DNA from: Rhodobacter sp. TJ_12
GTDB lineage: Bacteria > Pseudomonadota > Alphaproteobacteria > Rhodobacterales > Rhodobacteraceae
Assembly: GCF_020023995.1 (NCBI RefSeq)
Contig: NZ_NRRD01000008.1
Span: forward strand, 1 to 64,000
Reading direction: 5' to 3'
Length of the DNA: 64,000 bases
Shown: one piece after another, positions 51,254 through 60,088 of the stretch
Layout: each line of letters begins with the position of its first letter
How positions within the stretch are numbered: the stretch's first letter is position 1
The notes under the pieces: generated by a model
The model's input: the letters and a program-made list of their open reading frames with translations, nothing else
Databases searched by the model: none
Told to the model about the DNA's origin: nothing
Translations under genes and position numbers: made by a program

Positions 51254-52438
51254 TTAGCGGTAGCGGACGGTTTCGATTTTGTCGTCTTTGACTTCGATTT
51301 CGCGGAAGGTGCCAGCGGATTCGCCCGCGCCGATCAGCTCCACCGAGGTCGCGCCTTGATAGTCGATCTCTTCGCCCGCGGCGATCAGATCCAGCGCTTT
51401 GCCCAGTTCCCCCGGAAGGATCGGGGTGCCCGGCGCATTCGCCACATCCATCACGTTTTCTTTGTAGACCATCGGATCGGTGCTGTCGGCGGCCGCCATG
51501 GCCAGCATGATCAGCGCCGCCGCGTCATAGGCTTCGGCCGAGTAGACGCCGGTGCCATCGAAGCCCGCCGCTTCCGCCGCCGCCAAGAACTTCTCTTTGC
51601 CTTCGCCTTCGGACGAGGGCATCTGCCCGAACGAGCCGTTGATTTCCGGCCCGAAGCCTTCTTCGAGCGCGCCGCCGACCATGCCGTCGGGGAACACGAA
51701 GGTGTCAAAGGCACCGGTGTCCAGCGCGCCGCGCAGAACGCCCGAACCGCCTTGGTCAACATAGCCCGCGATCACCAGCGCATCGCCGCCCGCCGAGGCA
51801 AGCGCCGCGACTTCAGCCGAATAATCCGGTTTGCCGTCGTCATGCGCGGTGTTGATGGTGACCGTGCCACCCTTGGCTTCGAAGGCCGCTTCGAAGCTGT
51901 CGGCCAGGCCTTTGCCATAATCGTTGTTGGTATAGGTCACGGCGACCGAATTGATGCCGTGTTCCATGATGATATCGGTCATCACTTCCGACTGACGCGC
52001 GTCCGACGGCGAGGTGCGGAAGAACAGGCCATTGTCTTCGAGCGACGACAGCGCGGGCGAGGTGGCCGAGGGCGAGATCATCACCATGCCTTTGGGCATT
52101 GCCACGTTTTGCAGCGAGGCGGTGGTTTCGCCCGAGCACATGCCGCCCACGATACCTTTGACGCCATCGGCGGTGATCAGCTTTTCAACCGTGGCCGAAG
52201 CGGCGGCCGAGTCGATGCAGGTGCTGTCGCCGCGCACGGCGGTGACGGCCGCGCCGCCCATGAACTTGCCCGAAGCGGTCACTTCGGCCATCGCCAGTTC
52301 GGCGCCATCGGCCATCGCCGGCGACATCGATTCGAGCGGGCCGGTGAAGCCAAGCGAGATCCCAAGCTTGATATCTTCGGCGAAGGCACCGCCGGCGGTC
52401 AAAGCAAGGGTGGCGCTGGCCAGGAGAAGCTTCTTCAT
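51254..52438 (-). CDS. livK: Branched-chain amino acid/amide ABC substrate-binding protein
   Basis: 394 residues. Signal peptide 1-20 (MKKLLLASATLALTAGGAFA), then the type I periplasmic fold (DIKLGISLGFTGPLESMSPAMADGAELA, VKGIVGGMCSGETTASLQNVAMPKGM, AVTYTNNDYGKGLADSF). Compared with E. coli LivJ/LivK the ligand could be another amino acid or an amide, so the symbol is by family only. ATG 52438 follows GGGAG. First gene of the operon. Confidence 0.9.
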   Translation of the reverse strand: MKKLLLASATLALTAGGAFAEDIKLGISLGFTGPLESMSPAMADGAELAMAEVTASGKFMGGAAVTAVRGDSTCIDSAAASATVEKLITADGVKGIVGGMCSGETTASLQNVAMPKGMVMISPSATSPALSSLEDNGLFFRTSPSDARQSEVMTDIIMEHGINSVAVTYTNNDYGKGLADSFEAAFEAKGGTVTINTAHDDGKPDYSAEVAALASAGGDALVIAGYVDQGGSGVLRGALDTGAFDTFVFPDGMVGGALEEGFGPEINGSFGQMPSSEGEGKEKFLAAAEAAGFDGTGVYSAEAYDAAALIMLAMAAADSTDPMVYKENVMDVANAPGTPILPGELGKALDLIAAGEEIDYQGATSVELIGAGESAGTFREIEVKDDKIETVRYR

Positions 52439-52584
52439 ATGTTCACTCCCATGTTGGAACATTGTCCTGGGCGCGCAGGTTAAAACCTGCAACTGGAAAA
52501 GAAAATAGGCCAGTTGGTCAGGTTTTGCGCGCAAGCCGGCCTCTTGACACCGAATTTCGCCACGTCAAGCGGACCATTTGCCGC

Positions 52585-53709
52585 TTAATCCAGCAGATCG
52601 TCGGGAAAATCCGCGCCGCCGATCTCACCGCCAATGTCGAAATCCGGATCGAACCCATCGTCAGGCACCGCCCCCGGCGCCCCGGCGCCCGAGGTGCCGC
52701 GTTCGCGGTAAGGCGTGGTGCGGTAATGGGCGCGATAGCATTTGGAAAAGTGCGACGGGCTGGCAAAGCCGCAAGCCAGCGCGACATTGATCACGCTCAT
52801 TTCCGTCTGCATCAACAGGTTGCGCGCCTTTTGCAGCCGGATTTCCATGTAATAGCGTTTCGGCGAGCGGTTAAGATAGCGCCGGAACAGCCGCTCAAGC
52901 TGGCGCGTCGACATGCCGACCTCTTCGGCCAGTTTCGACGGGCTGATCGGTTCTTCGATATTGGACTCCATCCGGCCAATCACCTGCGACAGCTTCGGAT
53001 GGCGCACGCCGATCCGGGTGGGGATCGACAGCCGCTGGCTGTCTTGGTCGGTGCGGATCGCGTTATAGATCAACTGATCGGCCACCGAATTGGCCAGTGC
53101 CTCGCCGTGATCGCGCGCGATCAGCTTCAAGATCAGGTCGATCGAGGCAATGCCGCCCGCTGAGGTAAGCCGGTTGCCATCGATCACGAAAACCGATTTC
53201 GCCAGTTCAACGCCCTCGAAATCCTCAAAGAAGCTATCTTGGTTTTCCCAGTGGATGGTGGCGCGCTTGCCCTCCAAAAGGCCCGCTTTCGCCACCGCCC
53301 AGGTGCCGGTGCACAGCCCGCCCATGGTCGCGCCGCGCCGCGCTTCGCGCCGCAGCCAGTTCAAGATCGGCTTGGAGGTCGCCTCGGCCACATCGATGCC
53401 GCCGCACACCAGCACGGTATCATCGCGCGTTACCTCGCCCAGCCCCATATCGACCCGGACCGTGGTGCCGTTCGAGCAACTGACATCGCCGCCATCTTCC
53501 GAGGCCAGTTTCCAATCGTACAGCTTTTGCCCCGACACCTGATTGGCCAGACGCATCGGCTCCACCGCGCTGGCAAAGGCCATCATCGTGAACCGGTCGA
53601 GCAGCAAAAAGATATAGCGACGCGTGCGCTCGGGCGTATTCAGCCGCACGGTGCCTTGCGATGGCGCAGGCCGGGAATGGGTGCGAGGGGTCTTCGACGG
53701 CATGCGCAT
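52585..53709 (-). CDS. GlxA-family AraC-type regulator (GbdR-like)
   Basis: 374 residues: an N-terminal DJ-1/PfpI-like domain (about 30-200) with GLCTGTW at the nucleophile-elbow position, then a double helix-turn-helix AraC domain (about 240-345, ISPSKLAEEVGMSTRQLERLFRRYLNRSPKRYY, INVALACGFASPSHFSKCYRAHYRTTP) and an acidic Gly/Asp-rich tail. The opening RFTMMAFASAVEPMRLANQVSG is like GbdR, the activator of glycine-betaine catabolism in Pseudomonas. A link to the MttB-family gene 15 kb away is possible but unproven. An alternative start lies two codons downstream. Confidence 0.87.
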   Translation of the reverse strand: MRMPSKTPRTHSRPAPSQGTVRLNTPERTRRYIFLLLDRFTMMAFASAVEPMRLANQVSGQKLYDWKLASEDGGDVSCSNGTTVRVDMGLGEVTRDDTVLVCGGIDVAEATSKPILNWLRREARRGATMGGLCTGTWAVAKAGLLEGKRATIHWENQDSFFEDFEGVELAKSVFVIDGNRLTSAGGIASIDLILKLIARDHGEALANSVADQLIYNAIRTDQDSQRLSIPTRIGVRHPKLSQVIGRMESNIEEPISPSKLAEEVGMSTRQLERLFRRYLNRSPKRYYMEIRLQKARNLLMQTEMSVINVALACGFASPSHFSKCYRAHYRTTPYRERGTSGAGAPGAVPDDGFDPDFDIGGEIGGADFPDDLLD

Positions 53710-53866
53710 TTACGACCTCGGGCTTGTCGCGTTTGTCGCACGCATACAGGCTTTTGACGCTAACGCAAGCGGCGTGTGACAGAAAAATGAACCCTTCACG
53801 GGCCCGTGTTTTTCTTTTGTGTATCCTAGCGCAGATGGCACGGCTTTTGCAGGGCGAAAAACAGGT

Positions 53867-53894
53867 TTGCCTTGTGCCGCTTGCGCTTTATAAG
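53867..53894 (+). promoter_or_regulatory. Candidate promoter of the DAHP synthase gene
   Basis: TTGCCT (53867-53872) and TATAAG (53889-53894), spacer 16, 36 bases ahead of the ATG at 53930. The rest of the 220-base gap holds a short CACGGGCCCGTG palindrome and no gene I can support. Confidence 0.45.
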
Positions 53895-53929
53895 CCCTGC
53901 GACTGAACGGCCTTTATGGGAGCGGCACG

Positions 53930-55303
53930 ATGGGCAAGGCATGGATGAAATCGGATTGGCGCGCCAAACCGCGGGTGCAAATGCCCGATTATCCCGATGC
54001 GGCAGCGCTGAACGCCGTCGAAAGCCAGCTTTCCAACCTGCCGCCGCTGGTCTTTGCGGGCGAGGCGCGGCGGCTGAAAGCCGATCTGGCAAAAGCCGCG
54101 CGGGGCGAGGCCTTCTTGCTGCAAGGCGGCGATTGTGCGGAAAGCTTTACCGAATTTTCCGCCGACAACCTGCGCGACACGTTCAAAGTGATGTTGCAGA
54201 TGGCGATCGTGCTGACTTGGGGCGCGAAAGTGCCGGTGATTAAGGTTGGCCGGATGGCGGGGCAATTTGCCAAGCCGCGCTCGGCCCCGACCGAGGTGAT
54301 CGGCGGGGTGGAATACCCCAGCTATCGCGGCGATATCATCAACGGGTTCGAGGCGACCGAAACCGCGCGCACGCCCGATCCGGCGCGGATGCTGACAGCC
54401 TACACGCAGGCGGCGGCCTCGCTGAACCTGTTGCGCGCGTTTTCGACCGGCGGTTTTGCCGATATTCACCGGGTGCAAAGCTGGATCGCGGGCTTCACCG
54501 ATGTCGAGGATGCCGCGCGCTACCGGGCTGTGGCCGAACGCATTTCCGATGCGATGGAATTCATGGCCGCGGCGGGGGTGACCTCGGAAACCGCGCATGA
54601 ACTGGCGGCGGTCGATTTCTATACCAGCCACGAAGCGCTGCTTTTGGAATATGAAGAGGCGATGTGCCGGATCGACAGCACCACCGATATGCCGGTGGCG
54701 GGGTCGGGGCATATGTTGTGGATTGGCGATCGCACGCGGCAAGTGGATGGCGCGCATGTCGAATTCTGCCGCGGCGTGCAAAACCCGATCGGGTTGAAAT
54801 GCGGCCCGACCACCACCGAAGAAGACCTGAAAGTGCTGATGGCAAAGCTGAACCCGGAAAACGAAGCGGGGCGGCTGACGCTGATTGCACGCTTTGGCGC
54901 GGGCAAGGTCGAAGAGCATCTGCCGCGCCTCATTCGCACCGTCGAGGCCGAGGGCGCGCAGGTTGTTTGGTCGTGTGACCCGATGCATGGCAATACGATC
55001 AAATCGGCCAGCGGTTTCAAGACCCGGCCCTTTGACGCGGTGCTGCGCGAGGTGCGCGAGTTTTTTGCCGTGCACAAGGCGGAAGGCACGATCCCGGGCG
55101 GGGTGCATTTCGAAATGACCGGCAAGGATGTGACGGAATGCACTGGCGGCGTGCGCGCCGTGTCTGACGAAGACCTGTCGAGCCGCTATCACACGGCCTG
55201 TGACCCGCGGCTCAATGCCAGCCAATCGCTGGAGCTGGCCTTTTTGGTTGCGGAAGAGTTGCAAGACCGGCGCAGCCTGCGCAAAACGGCGACGGCGCTT
55301 TAA
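53930..55303 (+). CDS. aroG: Class II 3-deoxy-7-phosphoheptulonate (DAHP) synthase
   Basis: 457 residues of the plant/Mycobacterium-like class II group, first step of the shikimate pathway. Diagnostic stretches: [12 protein letters not shown] (metal Cys), [74 protein letters not shown] (metal His), [18 protein letters not shown] (Glu) and [17 protein letters not shown] (Asp). GGGAG precedes the ATG. aroK-aroB at 42-44 kb supply later steps. A strong terminator follows. Confidence 0.96.
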   Translation: MGKAWMKSDWRAKPRVQMPDYPDAAALNAVESQLSNLPPLVFAGEARRLKADLAKAARGEAFLLQGGDCAESFTEFSADNLRDTFKVMLQMAIVLTWGAKVPVIKVGRMAGQFAKPRSAPTEVIGGVEYPSYRGDIINGFEATETARTPDPARMLTAYTQAAASLNLLRAFSTGGFADIHRVQSWIAGFTDVEDAARYRAVAERISDAMEFMAAAGVTSETAHELAAVDFYTSHEALLLEYEEAMCRIDSTTDMPVAGSGHMLWIGDRTRQVDGAHVEFCRGVQNPIGLKCGPTTTEEDLKVLMAKLNPENEAGRLTLIARFGAGKVEEHLPRLIRTVEAEGAQVVWSCDPMHGNTIKSASGFKTRPFDAVLREVREFFAVHKAEGTIPGGVHFEMTGKDVTECTGGVRAVSDEDLSSRYHTACDPRLNASQSLELAFLVAEELQDRRSLRKTATAL

Positions 55304-55332
55304 AAGTGCCACGCAAGTCATTGTTATAAAAC

Positions 55333-55361
55333 AAAAGCCCGGGCAATTGCCCGGGCTTTTT
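55333..55361. terminator. Bidirectional terminator after DAHP synthase
   Basis: AAAA, GCCCGGGC, AATT loop, GCCCGGGC, TTTTT: perfect 8-bp G/C stem extended by A-T pairs; serves both converging genes. Confidence 0.92.
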
Positions 55362-55381
55362 GCTGCCATCCAAAATTGCGG

Positions 55382-56140
55382 TTAGTCGCTGCTCACCACC
55401 CGGAACATCGCGCGGCGTTCTTCGGGCGTGCGCGCGGCAAAGGCCGGTTTGCTCGCTTTGGACGGGGTGAAAGGTTGCGGCGCGCTTGGCGCTTTGGGCG
55501 CATCGACCCCGAATTTCGGCAAACGGGCACCAAGGCCAAAAGCCTCGGGGCGCACCGGCGCCGGGGTGCGGGCCTGCGTCGGCTCACCTTTTTTGATCGG
55601 CTCGACATGGACCGCATCGACCAAGAAACGGCGCGGCGTGCGGCCAATGGCCTGACCCTCGCCCACAAGGCAGCCCAGAATGCGGGTCACATCGCCCATA
55701 TCGGATTTCATCGGCAGCAGGATCAGCCGCGCGGTCATCGGCGGTTTGCCGATCCCGGCTTCGGCGGTCAGCACCAGTTCGGCCACAGACGGACCCGAAA
55801 AGACAGCCTCGGTCGCATCGGCAACACGTTTGCGGCCTTCGGGGGTGAAGAGGGCGGTGAGCGGCATGCCGCGCACTTCCATGCCCATCAGGTCATTCAG
55901 ATGCATTCCCGCCAGACGGAAGCGGCCCATGCCGGGCGCCACACGCTCAAGGATGAAGGCATATTCCAGCGCGCTTTCAAGACCACGCGGATCGATCTCG
56001 GCACGGGCGGGCACGTCGCGGCCCTTGCGCAGGCCTTCCCAATAGGCGCGCATCTGCGCCACCACGCGGCGGCTCACGCCAGTCTCGCCGAGCCGGGCCG
56101 CTTTTCCTTGCATGTCGAGTTCGCGATCCATCACATCCAC
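55382..56140 (-). CDS. PAS-domain protein (PAS_5 type)
   Basis: 252 residues. The N-terminal two thirds fit the alphaproteobacterial PAS_5 family (YWEGLRKGRDVPARAEIDPRGLESALEYAFILERVAPGMGRFRLAGMHLNDLMGMEVRGMPLTALF). The rest is a Pro/Ala-rich, probably disordered tail ending RAMFRVVSSD. No output domain is attached, so it likely senses or scaffolds. Monocistronic between a terminator and the divergent yicC. Confidence 0.75.
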   Translation of the reverse strand: MDVMDRELDMQGKAARLGETGVSRRVVAQMRAYWEGLRKGRDVPARAEIDPRGLESALEYAFILERVAPGMGRFRLAGMHLNDLMGMEVRGMPLTALFTPEGRKRVADATEAVFSGPSVAELVLTAEAGIGKPPMTARLILLPMKSDMGDVTRILGCLVGEGQAIGRTPRRFLVDAVHVEPIKKGEPTQARTPAPVRPEAFGLGARLPKFGVDAPKAPSAPQPFTPSKASKPAFAARTPEERRAMFRVVSSD

Positions 56141-56293
56141 CCCGTGTCTGCCCCGCCACCTGCCGGGGTCCTGCGCGTCTTCAACACTCCTGCCTTCGGC
56201 GAGATATGGGTCTTTCTGTTGACCCCGGGAGTGAAATCCTTACTGAACTCTTAATACGCCTTTTTTCCGCCTTATGGAGAACTAAACTCTTAA

Positions 56294-57220
56294 ATGGTTA
56301 AATCCAGCGCTTCCCCCCGCCCGCAAAATGGCCCGCTTTCGATGACCGGTTTCGCCTCTATCCGGGGCTCTGGTCTGGGTTTTGACTGGTCTTGGGAAAT
56401 TCGCTCGGTGAATGGCAAGGGGCTCGATTTGCGGCTGCGCCTGCCCGAGCTGGAAGGATTGGAAGCGCAGGCGCGCGCGGCCGTGTCGCGCGCGGCCACG
56501 CGAGGGAATATCCAGCTAAATCTGAAACTTACACCAACAAGTGGAGATGAAAAACTGCGTCTCTCAGAGCCCGCCCTCGGCGCGGCTTTGACCGCTTTGC
56601 AACAGGTTGAAGAGGCCGCCGCACGCCATGGCGTGACGCTTGCGCCGACCCGTGCAAGCGACCTTTTGGCGGTGCGTGGGGTGATCGAACAAGGGGGGGC
56701 AGAACTGGCCGATCCGGCCCCCTTGCGCAGCCGCCTATTGGCGGATCTGGACACTCTTTTGGATAGTTTCGTGGCGATGCGCGCGGCGGAAGGCGGCCAA
56801 CTTTATGGCGTAATTGTGGCGCAACTGGACAGAATCGCCCAATTGACCGAGTCGGCCGCCGAGGTTGCAGAGGCGCGCCGCCCCGAAATGGCCACAAATC
56901 TGCGCGCCGCGCTTGCCCGTGTGATGGAGGGCGCGGCCGGGGCCGATCCGCAGCGGGTCGCGCAAGAGCTCGCGTTACTTTCCGTTAAGGCCGATGTCAC
57001 CGAAGAGATTGATCGTTTGCGCGCCCATGTGGCAGCGGCAAGGGGACTGTTGGCGGAACAGGCTCCGGTGGGCCGCAAGTTCGATTTTCTGACACAGGAA
57101 TTCGTGCGCGAAGCGAATACCCTGTGTTCCAAATCGGGCTCGACGGCGCTCACTGCGATCGGCCTTGACCTGAAACATGTCATCGACCAGATGCGCGAGC
57201 AAATCCAGAACGTGGAGTAA
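56294..57220 (+). CDS. yicC: YicC-family endoribonuclease
   Basis: 308 residues. N-terminal YicC domain (SMTGFASIRGSGLGFDWSWEIRSVNGKGLDLRLRLP) and C-terminal DUF1732 (FDFLTQEFVREANTLCSKSGSTALTAIGLDLKHVIDQMREQIQNVE). YicC proteins are now regarded as RNases in small-RNA turnover. The ATG at 56294 has only a distant GGAG; an ATG at 56342 (MTGFA) is possible but also lacks a ribosome site. The gmk gene begins four bases later, a usual pairing. Confidence 0.9.
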   Translation: MVKSSASPRPQNGPLSMTGFASIRGSGLGFDWSWEIRSVNGKGLDLRLRLPELEGLEAQARAAVSRAATRGNIQLNLKLTPTSGDEKLRLSEPALGAALTALQQVEEAAARHGVTLAPTRASDLLAVRGVIEQGGAELADPAPLRSRLLADLDTLLDSFVAMRAAEGGQLYGVIVAQLDRIAQLTESAAEVAEARRPEMATNLRAALARVMEGAAGADPQRVAQELALLSVKADVTEEIDRLRAHVAAARGLLAEQAPVGRKFDFLTQEFVREANTLCSKSGSTALTAIGLDLKHVIDQMREQIQNVE

Positions 57221-57223
57221 GAC

Positions 57224-57868
57224 ATGCCCGAATTGCGCCGCCGGGGGCTTTTGATCATTCTGTCTTCGCCCTCGGGGGCGGGGAAATCGACCTTGGCCAA
57301 ACGGCTGATGGCTTGGGACGGCTCGATGAGCTTTTCGGTCTCGGCCACCACCCGCGCGCCGCGCCCCGGCGAGGTGGACGGACGCGACTATTACTTCAAG
57401 ACCCGCCCGGAGTTTGAAGCGATGGTGGCGGCGGGCGAAATGCTTGAACATGCCGAGGTGTTCGGCAACCTATACGGCACGCCGCGCGGCCCGGTCGAAC
57501 AGCGTCTGGCCGAGGGGCATGACGTGATCTTGGACATCGACTGGCAGGGCGGGCAGCAGGTGCGCCGCTCGGTTTTGGCGCAAGATGTGGTTTCTGTCTT
57601 CATCCTGCCGCCCTCGATCGCCGATCTGGAAAGCCGGTTGCGGGGCCGCGCCCAAGACAGCGATGAGGTGATCGCGGGCCGTATGGCAAAAAGCCGTGAC
57701 GAGATCAGCCATTGGGGCGAATATGATTACGTGGTGATCAACCGCGACGTCGATGTGGCCGAGGAAGAGATCACCACGATCTTGCGCGCCGAACGCGCGC
57801 GCGCCGTGCGCCAGCCCGGGCTGACCGAATTCGTGCGCGGCCTGAACGGGGAGTTTGAGGCGCGATGA
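57224..57868 (+). CDS. gmk: Guanylate kinase
   Basis: 214 residues. Phosphorylates GMP to [20 protein letters not shown] is the P-loop, [19 protein letters not shown] the GMP-binding region, [14 protein letters not shown] the Walker B region and [16 protein letters not shown] the lid. The stop overlaps the next start by ATGA. Follows yicC closely. Confidence 0.96.
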   Translation: MPELRRRGLLIILSSPSGAGKSTLAKRLMAWDGSMSFSVSATTRAPRPGEVDGRDYYFKTRPEFEAMVAAGEMLEHAEVFGNLYGTPRGPVEQRLAEGHDVILDIDWQGGQQVRRSVLAQDVVSVFILPPSIADLESRLRGRAQDSDEVIAGRMAKSRDEISHWGEYDYVVINRDVDVAEEEITTILRAERARAVRQPGLTEFVRGLNGEFEAR

Positions 57869-58386
57869 TCTACGAACTTGACGGCGTGGCGCCGATTTTG
57901 GGGCAGGGGGCTTGGGTCGCCCCCGATGCCAATCTGATCGGCAAGGTGGTTTTGGAAGATGCGGCCTCGGTCTGGTTTGGCTGCACGCTGCGCGGCGATA
58001 ATGAAGAAATTCGCGTGGGCGCGGGCAGCAATGTGCAAGAAAACGTGGTCTGCCACACCGATATGGGTTTTCCGCTGGTGATTGGGGAGAATTGCACCAT
58101 CGGCCACAAGGCGATGCTGCATGGCTGCACGATTGGGGCAGGATCACTGATTGGCATGGGCGCGACCGTGCTCAATGGGGCGAAGATCGGGCGCGGCTGT
58201 CTGATCGGTGCGGGGGCGCTGATCACCGAAGGCAAAGAGATCCCCGATGGCAGTCTGGTGATGGGCGCGCCGGGCAAGGTTGTGCGCCAACTTGATGATG
58301 CCGCACAACAAAAGCTGTTGGCCTCGGCCGCGCGTTACCGCGCCAATGCTGCCCGGTTTGCCAAAGGCTTACGGCCCGTTTTGTAA
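57865..58386 (+). CDS. Gamma-carbonic-anhydrase family protein
   Basis: 173-residue left-handed beta-helix of hexapeptide repeats. The three zinc-type His are present: [56 protein letters not shown] is the conserved end of the helix. Members such as YrdA/PaaY/CaiE may be carbonic anhydrases or have other roles. Coupled to gmk by ATGA; convergent with the following gene (three-base gap). Confidence 0.9.
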   Translation: MIYELDGVAPILGQGAWVAPDANLIGKVVLEDAASVWFGCTLRGDNEEIRVGAGSNVQENVVCHTDMGFPLVIGENCTIGHKAMLHGCTIGAGSLIGMGATVLNGAKIGRGCLIGAGALITEGKEIPDGSLVMGAPGKVVRQLDDAAQQKLLASAARYRANAARFAKGLRPVL

Positions 58387-58389
58387 GCT

Positions 58390-58848
58390 TTATGCGCCCG
58401 CGGGGCCGGGCACTTCGAGGATTTCGAAATCCCGATCCCCCCAGATCTGCTGCACCTCGGCGCGCACGATCGCGGTGTTGGGCAGGGGCGGCGCATAGGC
58501 GCGCAACGGCCCCGCATAGCCCACGCGATCCAATAACCGCGCCAGATCCAGAATATCGTGATCGGGGCTGAACAGCGGGGCCAGCACCACATCGGGCTCC
58601 ACACGTTGGATCAACTCTGCCGTAAGCATCGGCATGCGCGCAATGGTGATCGAGGCGCCTTGCACACCGCGCAAGGCGCGCGGCAGGGCTTGGGAGGGAT
58701 CAACCACCAGAATGCGCCGTCCGGTCAAAGACTGTGCTGCGGCCGCTGGCTGCGGTTTTCGGTTTTGCTCGTCGATAGGCGGGGGCATCGCTCCATCCAT
58801 TTGGTCTGGTGGTTGACCCACCGATTTTTCAGGTCGTGACCGCCTCAT
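58390..58848 (-). CDS. Degenerate receiver-like protein
   Basis: 152 residues. A Pro/Gln-rich N-terminal tail leads into a Rossmann-like domain resembling a response-regulator receiver (RRILVVDPSQALPRALRG, ELIQRVEPDVVLAPLFSPDHDILDLARLLDRVGYAGPLRAYAPPLPNTAIV). The phosphorylatable Asp position reads APL instead of D-x-x, so it is probably not phosphorylated. The start is uncertain: an internal ATG at 58788 has GGAG upstream. Divergent from the phoR-like kinase with a 106-base gap. Function unknown. Confidence 0.6.
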   Translation of the reverse strand: MRRSRPEKSVGQPPDQMDGAMPPPIDEQNRKPQPAAAAQSLTGRRILVVDPSQALPRALRGVQGASITIARMPMLTAELIQRVEPDVVLAPLFSPDHDILDLARLLDRVGYAGPLRAYAPPLPNTAIVRAEVQQIWGDRDFEILEVPGPAGA

Positions 58849-58954
58849 TGCACCGACTTAGCCCCCTCGTCCGTGCACACGGCCTTGAATAGGTGTATGG
58901 TTTCCTCGAAGTTGACGCAGGTCAAGCATCGGATCGCCACGAAGGGAACGGAAT

Positions 58955-60001
58955 TTGCCGGATTCGTCAACAATCACATTCGCGGAAGTGTTACCGTTTC
59001 CAATATTGATCGTTTCTCGCGCTCAGCGTGTGGTGCACGCCAATGCTGGGGCTGAGGCGCTTTTGGGCGAAGGGCTGACAAATCGGGCATTGGTGACGGT
59101 TTTGCGACAACCGGCGCTGATCGATGCGGTGGAAACCGTGATCGGCGGCGGCGCGCGCCAACAGGTCCGGCTGCGCGTCGGTCCGGCCGGGCGCGAGGGG
59201 TTGGTGCAGGTCACCGTGGCCGCGCTGGAGCCGCAAGATCGGGCCGAGGCGGCTGTGGTGCTGGCTTTTGAAGACATTACCGCCGTGGAAAATGCCGAGG
59301 CGATGCGGCGCGATTTCGTGGCCAATGTCAGCCATGAATTGCGCACGCCGCTGACGGCCTTGATGGGCTTTGTCGAAACCCTGCGCGGCGCCGCGAAGGA
59401 TGACCCGGTCGCGCGGGACCGATTCTTGGCGATCATGGAGCGCGAAGCGGGGCGGATGAACCGTCTTGTGGGCGATCTCTTGTCGCTGAGCCGGGTCGAA
59501 TCGGAGGAACGGCGCCGCCCGACCGAAGCGGTGGATCTGGGTGCGGTGTTGCGCGGCGCGATGCAGGCGCTGGCGCCAGTGGCCGAGGCGCGGCAGGTGG
59601 CGCTTTTGCGCGAGGGGCTGACCGAGGGGTTAAAGATCCCCGGCGACCCGGATCAGCTGACGCAGGTCTTCACCAATTTGATCGAGAATGCGATCAAATA
59701 TGGCGGCGGCGGCGGCGAGGTGCGGTTGAGCGTGGCGCGGCTGGACTATGAGGCGGTGCTGCGCGGCCCGGCGCTTCAGGTCACCGTGGCCGACAAGGGC
59801 GAAGGGATCGACCCGTTGCATCTGCCCCGGCTGACCGAACGGTTTTACCGCATCGATACGCATCGCTCGCGCGAACAGGGCGGCACCGGGCTTGGCCTTG
59901 CCATCGTCAAACACATCATTTCGCGCCATCGCGGGCGGTTGAAAGTGGAAAGTGAAAAAGGCGCTGGCAGCCGGTTCATTGTCATTTTGCCGCTTGCCTG
60001 A
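58955..60001 (+). CDS. phoR: PhoR-like sensor histidine kinase
   Basis: 348 residues. An N-terminal PAS domain (about 5-110, VLPFPILIVSRAQRVVHANAGAEALLG) precedes HisKA (FVANVSHELRTPLTALMGFVETL), N-box NLIENAIKYG, G1 DKGEGIDPLHL, F-box ERFYRID and G2 GGTGLGLAIVKHI. No membrane segment is seen. The start is TTG at 58955, with AAGGGAACGGAA upstream. In relatives phoR precedes pstSCAB-phoU-phoB; here a GH13 gene on the other strand follows, so its regulator lies elsewhere. The PhoR identity is by overall pattern. Confidence 0.85.
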   Translation: MPDSSTITFAEVLPFPILIVSRAQRVVHANAGAEALLGEGLTNRALVTVLRQPALIDAVETVIGGGARQQVRLRVGPAGREGLVQVTVAALEPQDRAEAAVVLAFEDITAVENAEAMRRDFVANVSHELRTPLTALMGFVETLRGAAKDDPVARDRFLAIMEREAGRMNRLVGDLLSLSRVESEERRRPTEAVDLGAVLRGAMQALAPVAEARQVALLREGLTEGLKIPGDPDQLTQVFTNLIENAIKYGGGGGEVRLSVARLDYEAVLRGPALQVTVADKGEGIDPLHLPRLTERFYRIDTHRSREQGGTGLGLAIVKHIISRHRGRLKVESEKGAGSRFIVILPLA

Positions 60002-60036
60002 CGGTTTTGGCGGGCAGGGAAGCCCCCCGCATCGGC

Positions 60037-60073
60037 GTGGGCTTGCGGTGGTAAAAAACGTCCGCAAGCCCAT
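60037..60073. other. Long hairpin between convergent phoR and the GH13 gene
   Basis: GTGGGCTTGCGG (60037-60048) pairs with CCGCAAGCCCAT (60062-60073) over 12 bp including one G-U; the 13-base loop is A-rich. No T run follows on either strand, so it may be a processing or shared end structure rather than a classical terminator. Confidence 0.5.
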
Positions 60074-60088
60074 ATCTTGAAATGAAAA

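Noticed and set aside
53797-53813. CACGGGCCCGTG palindrome followed by TTTTT, possibly an orphan terminator or attenuator upstream of DAHP synthase
   Set aside because: With a minimal loop the stem is only about 4 bp, and it lies upstream of the likely promoter; no supported short gene ends there.
53788-53906. 39-codon frame in the DAHP synthase leader as an aromatic amino acid leader peptide
   Set aside because: No run of Phe, Tyr or Trp codons, no ribosome site, and it overlaps the candidate promoter.
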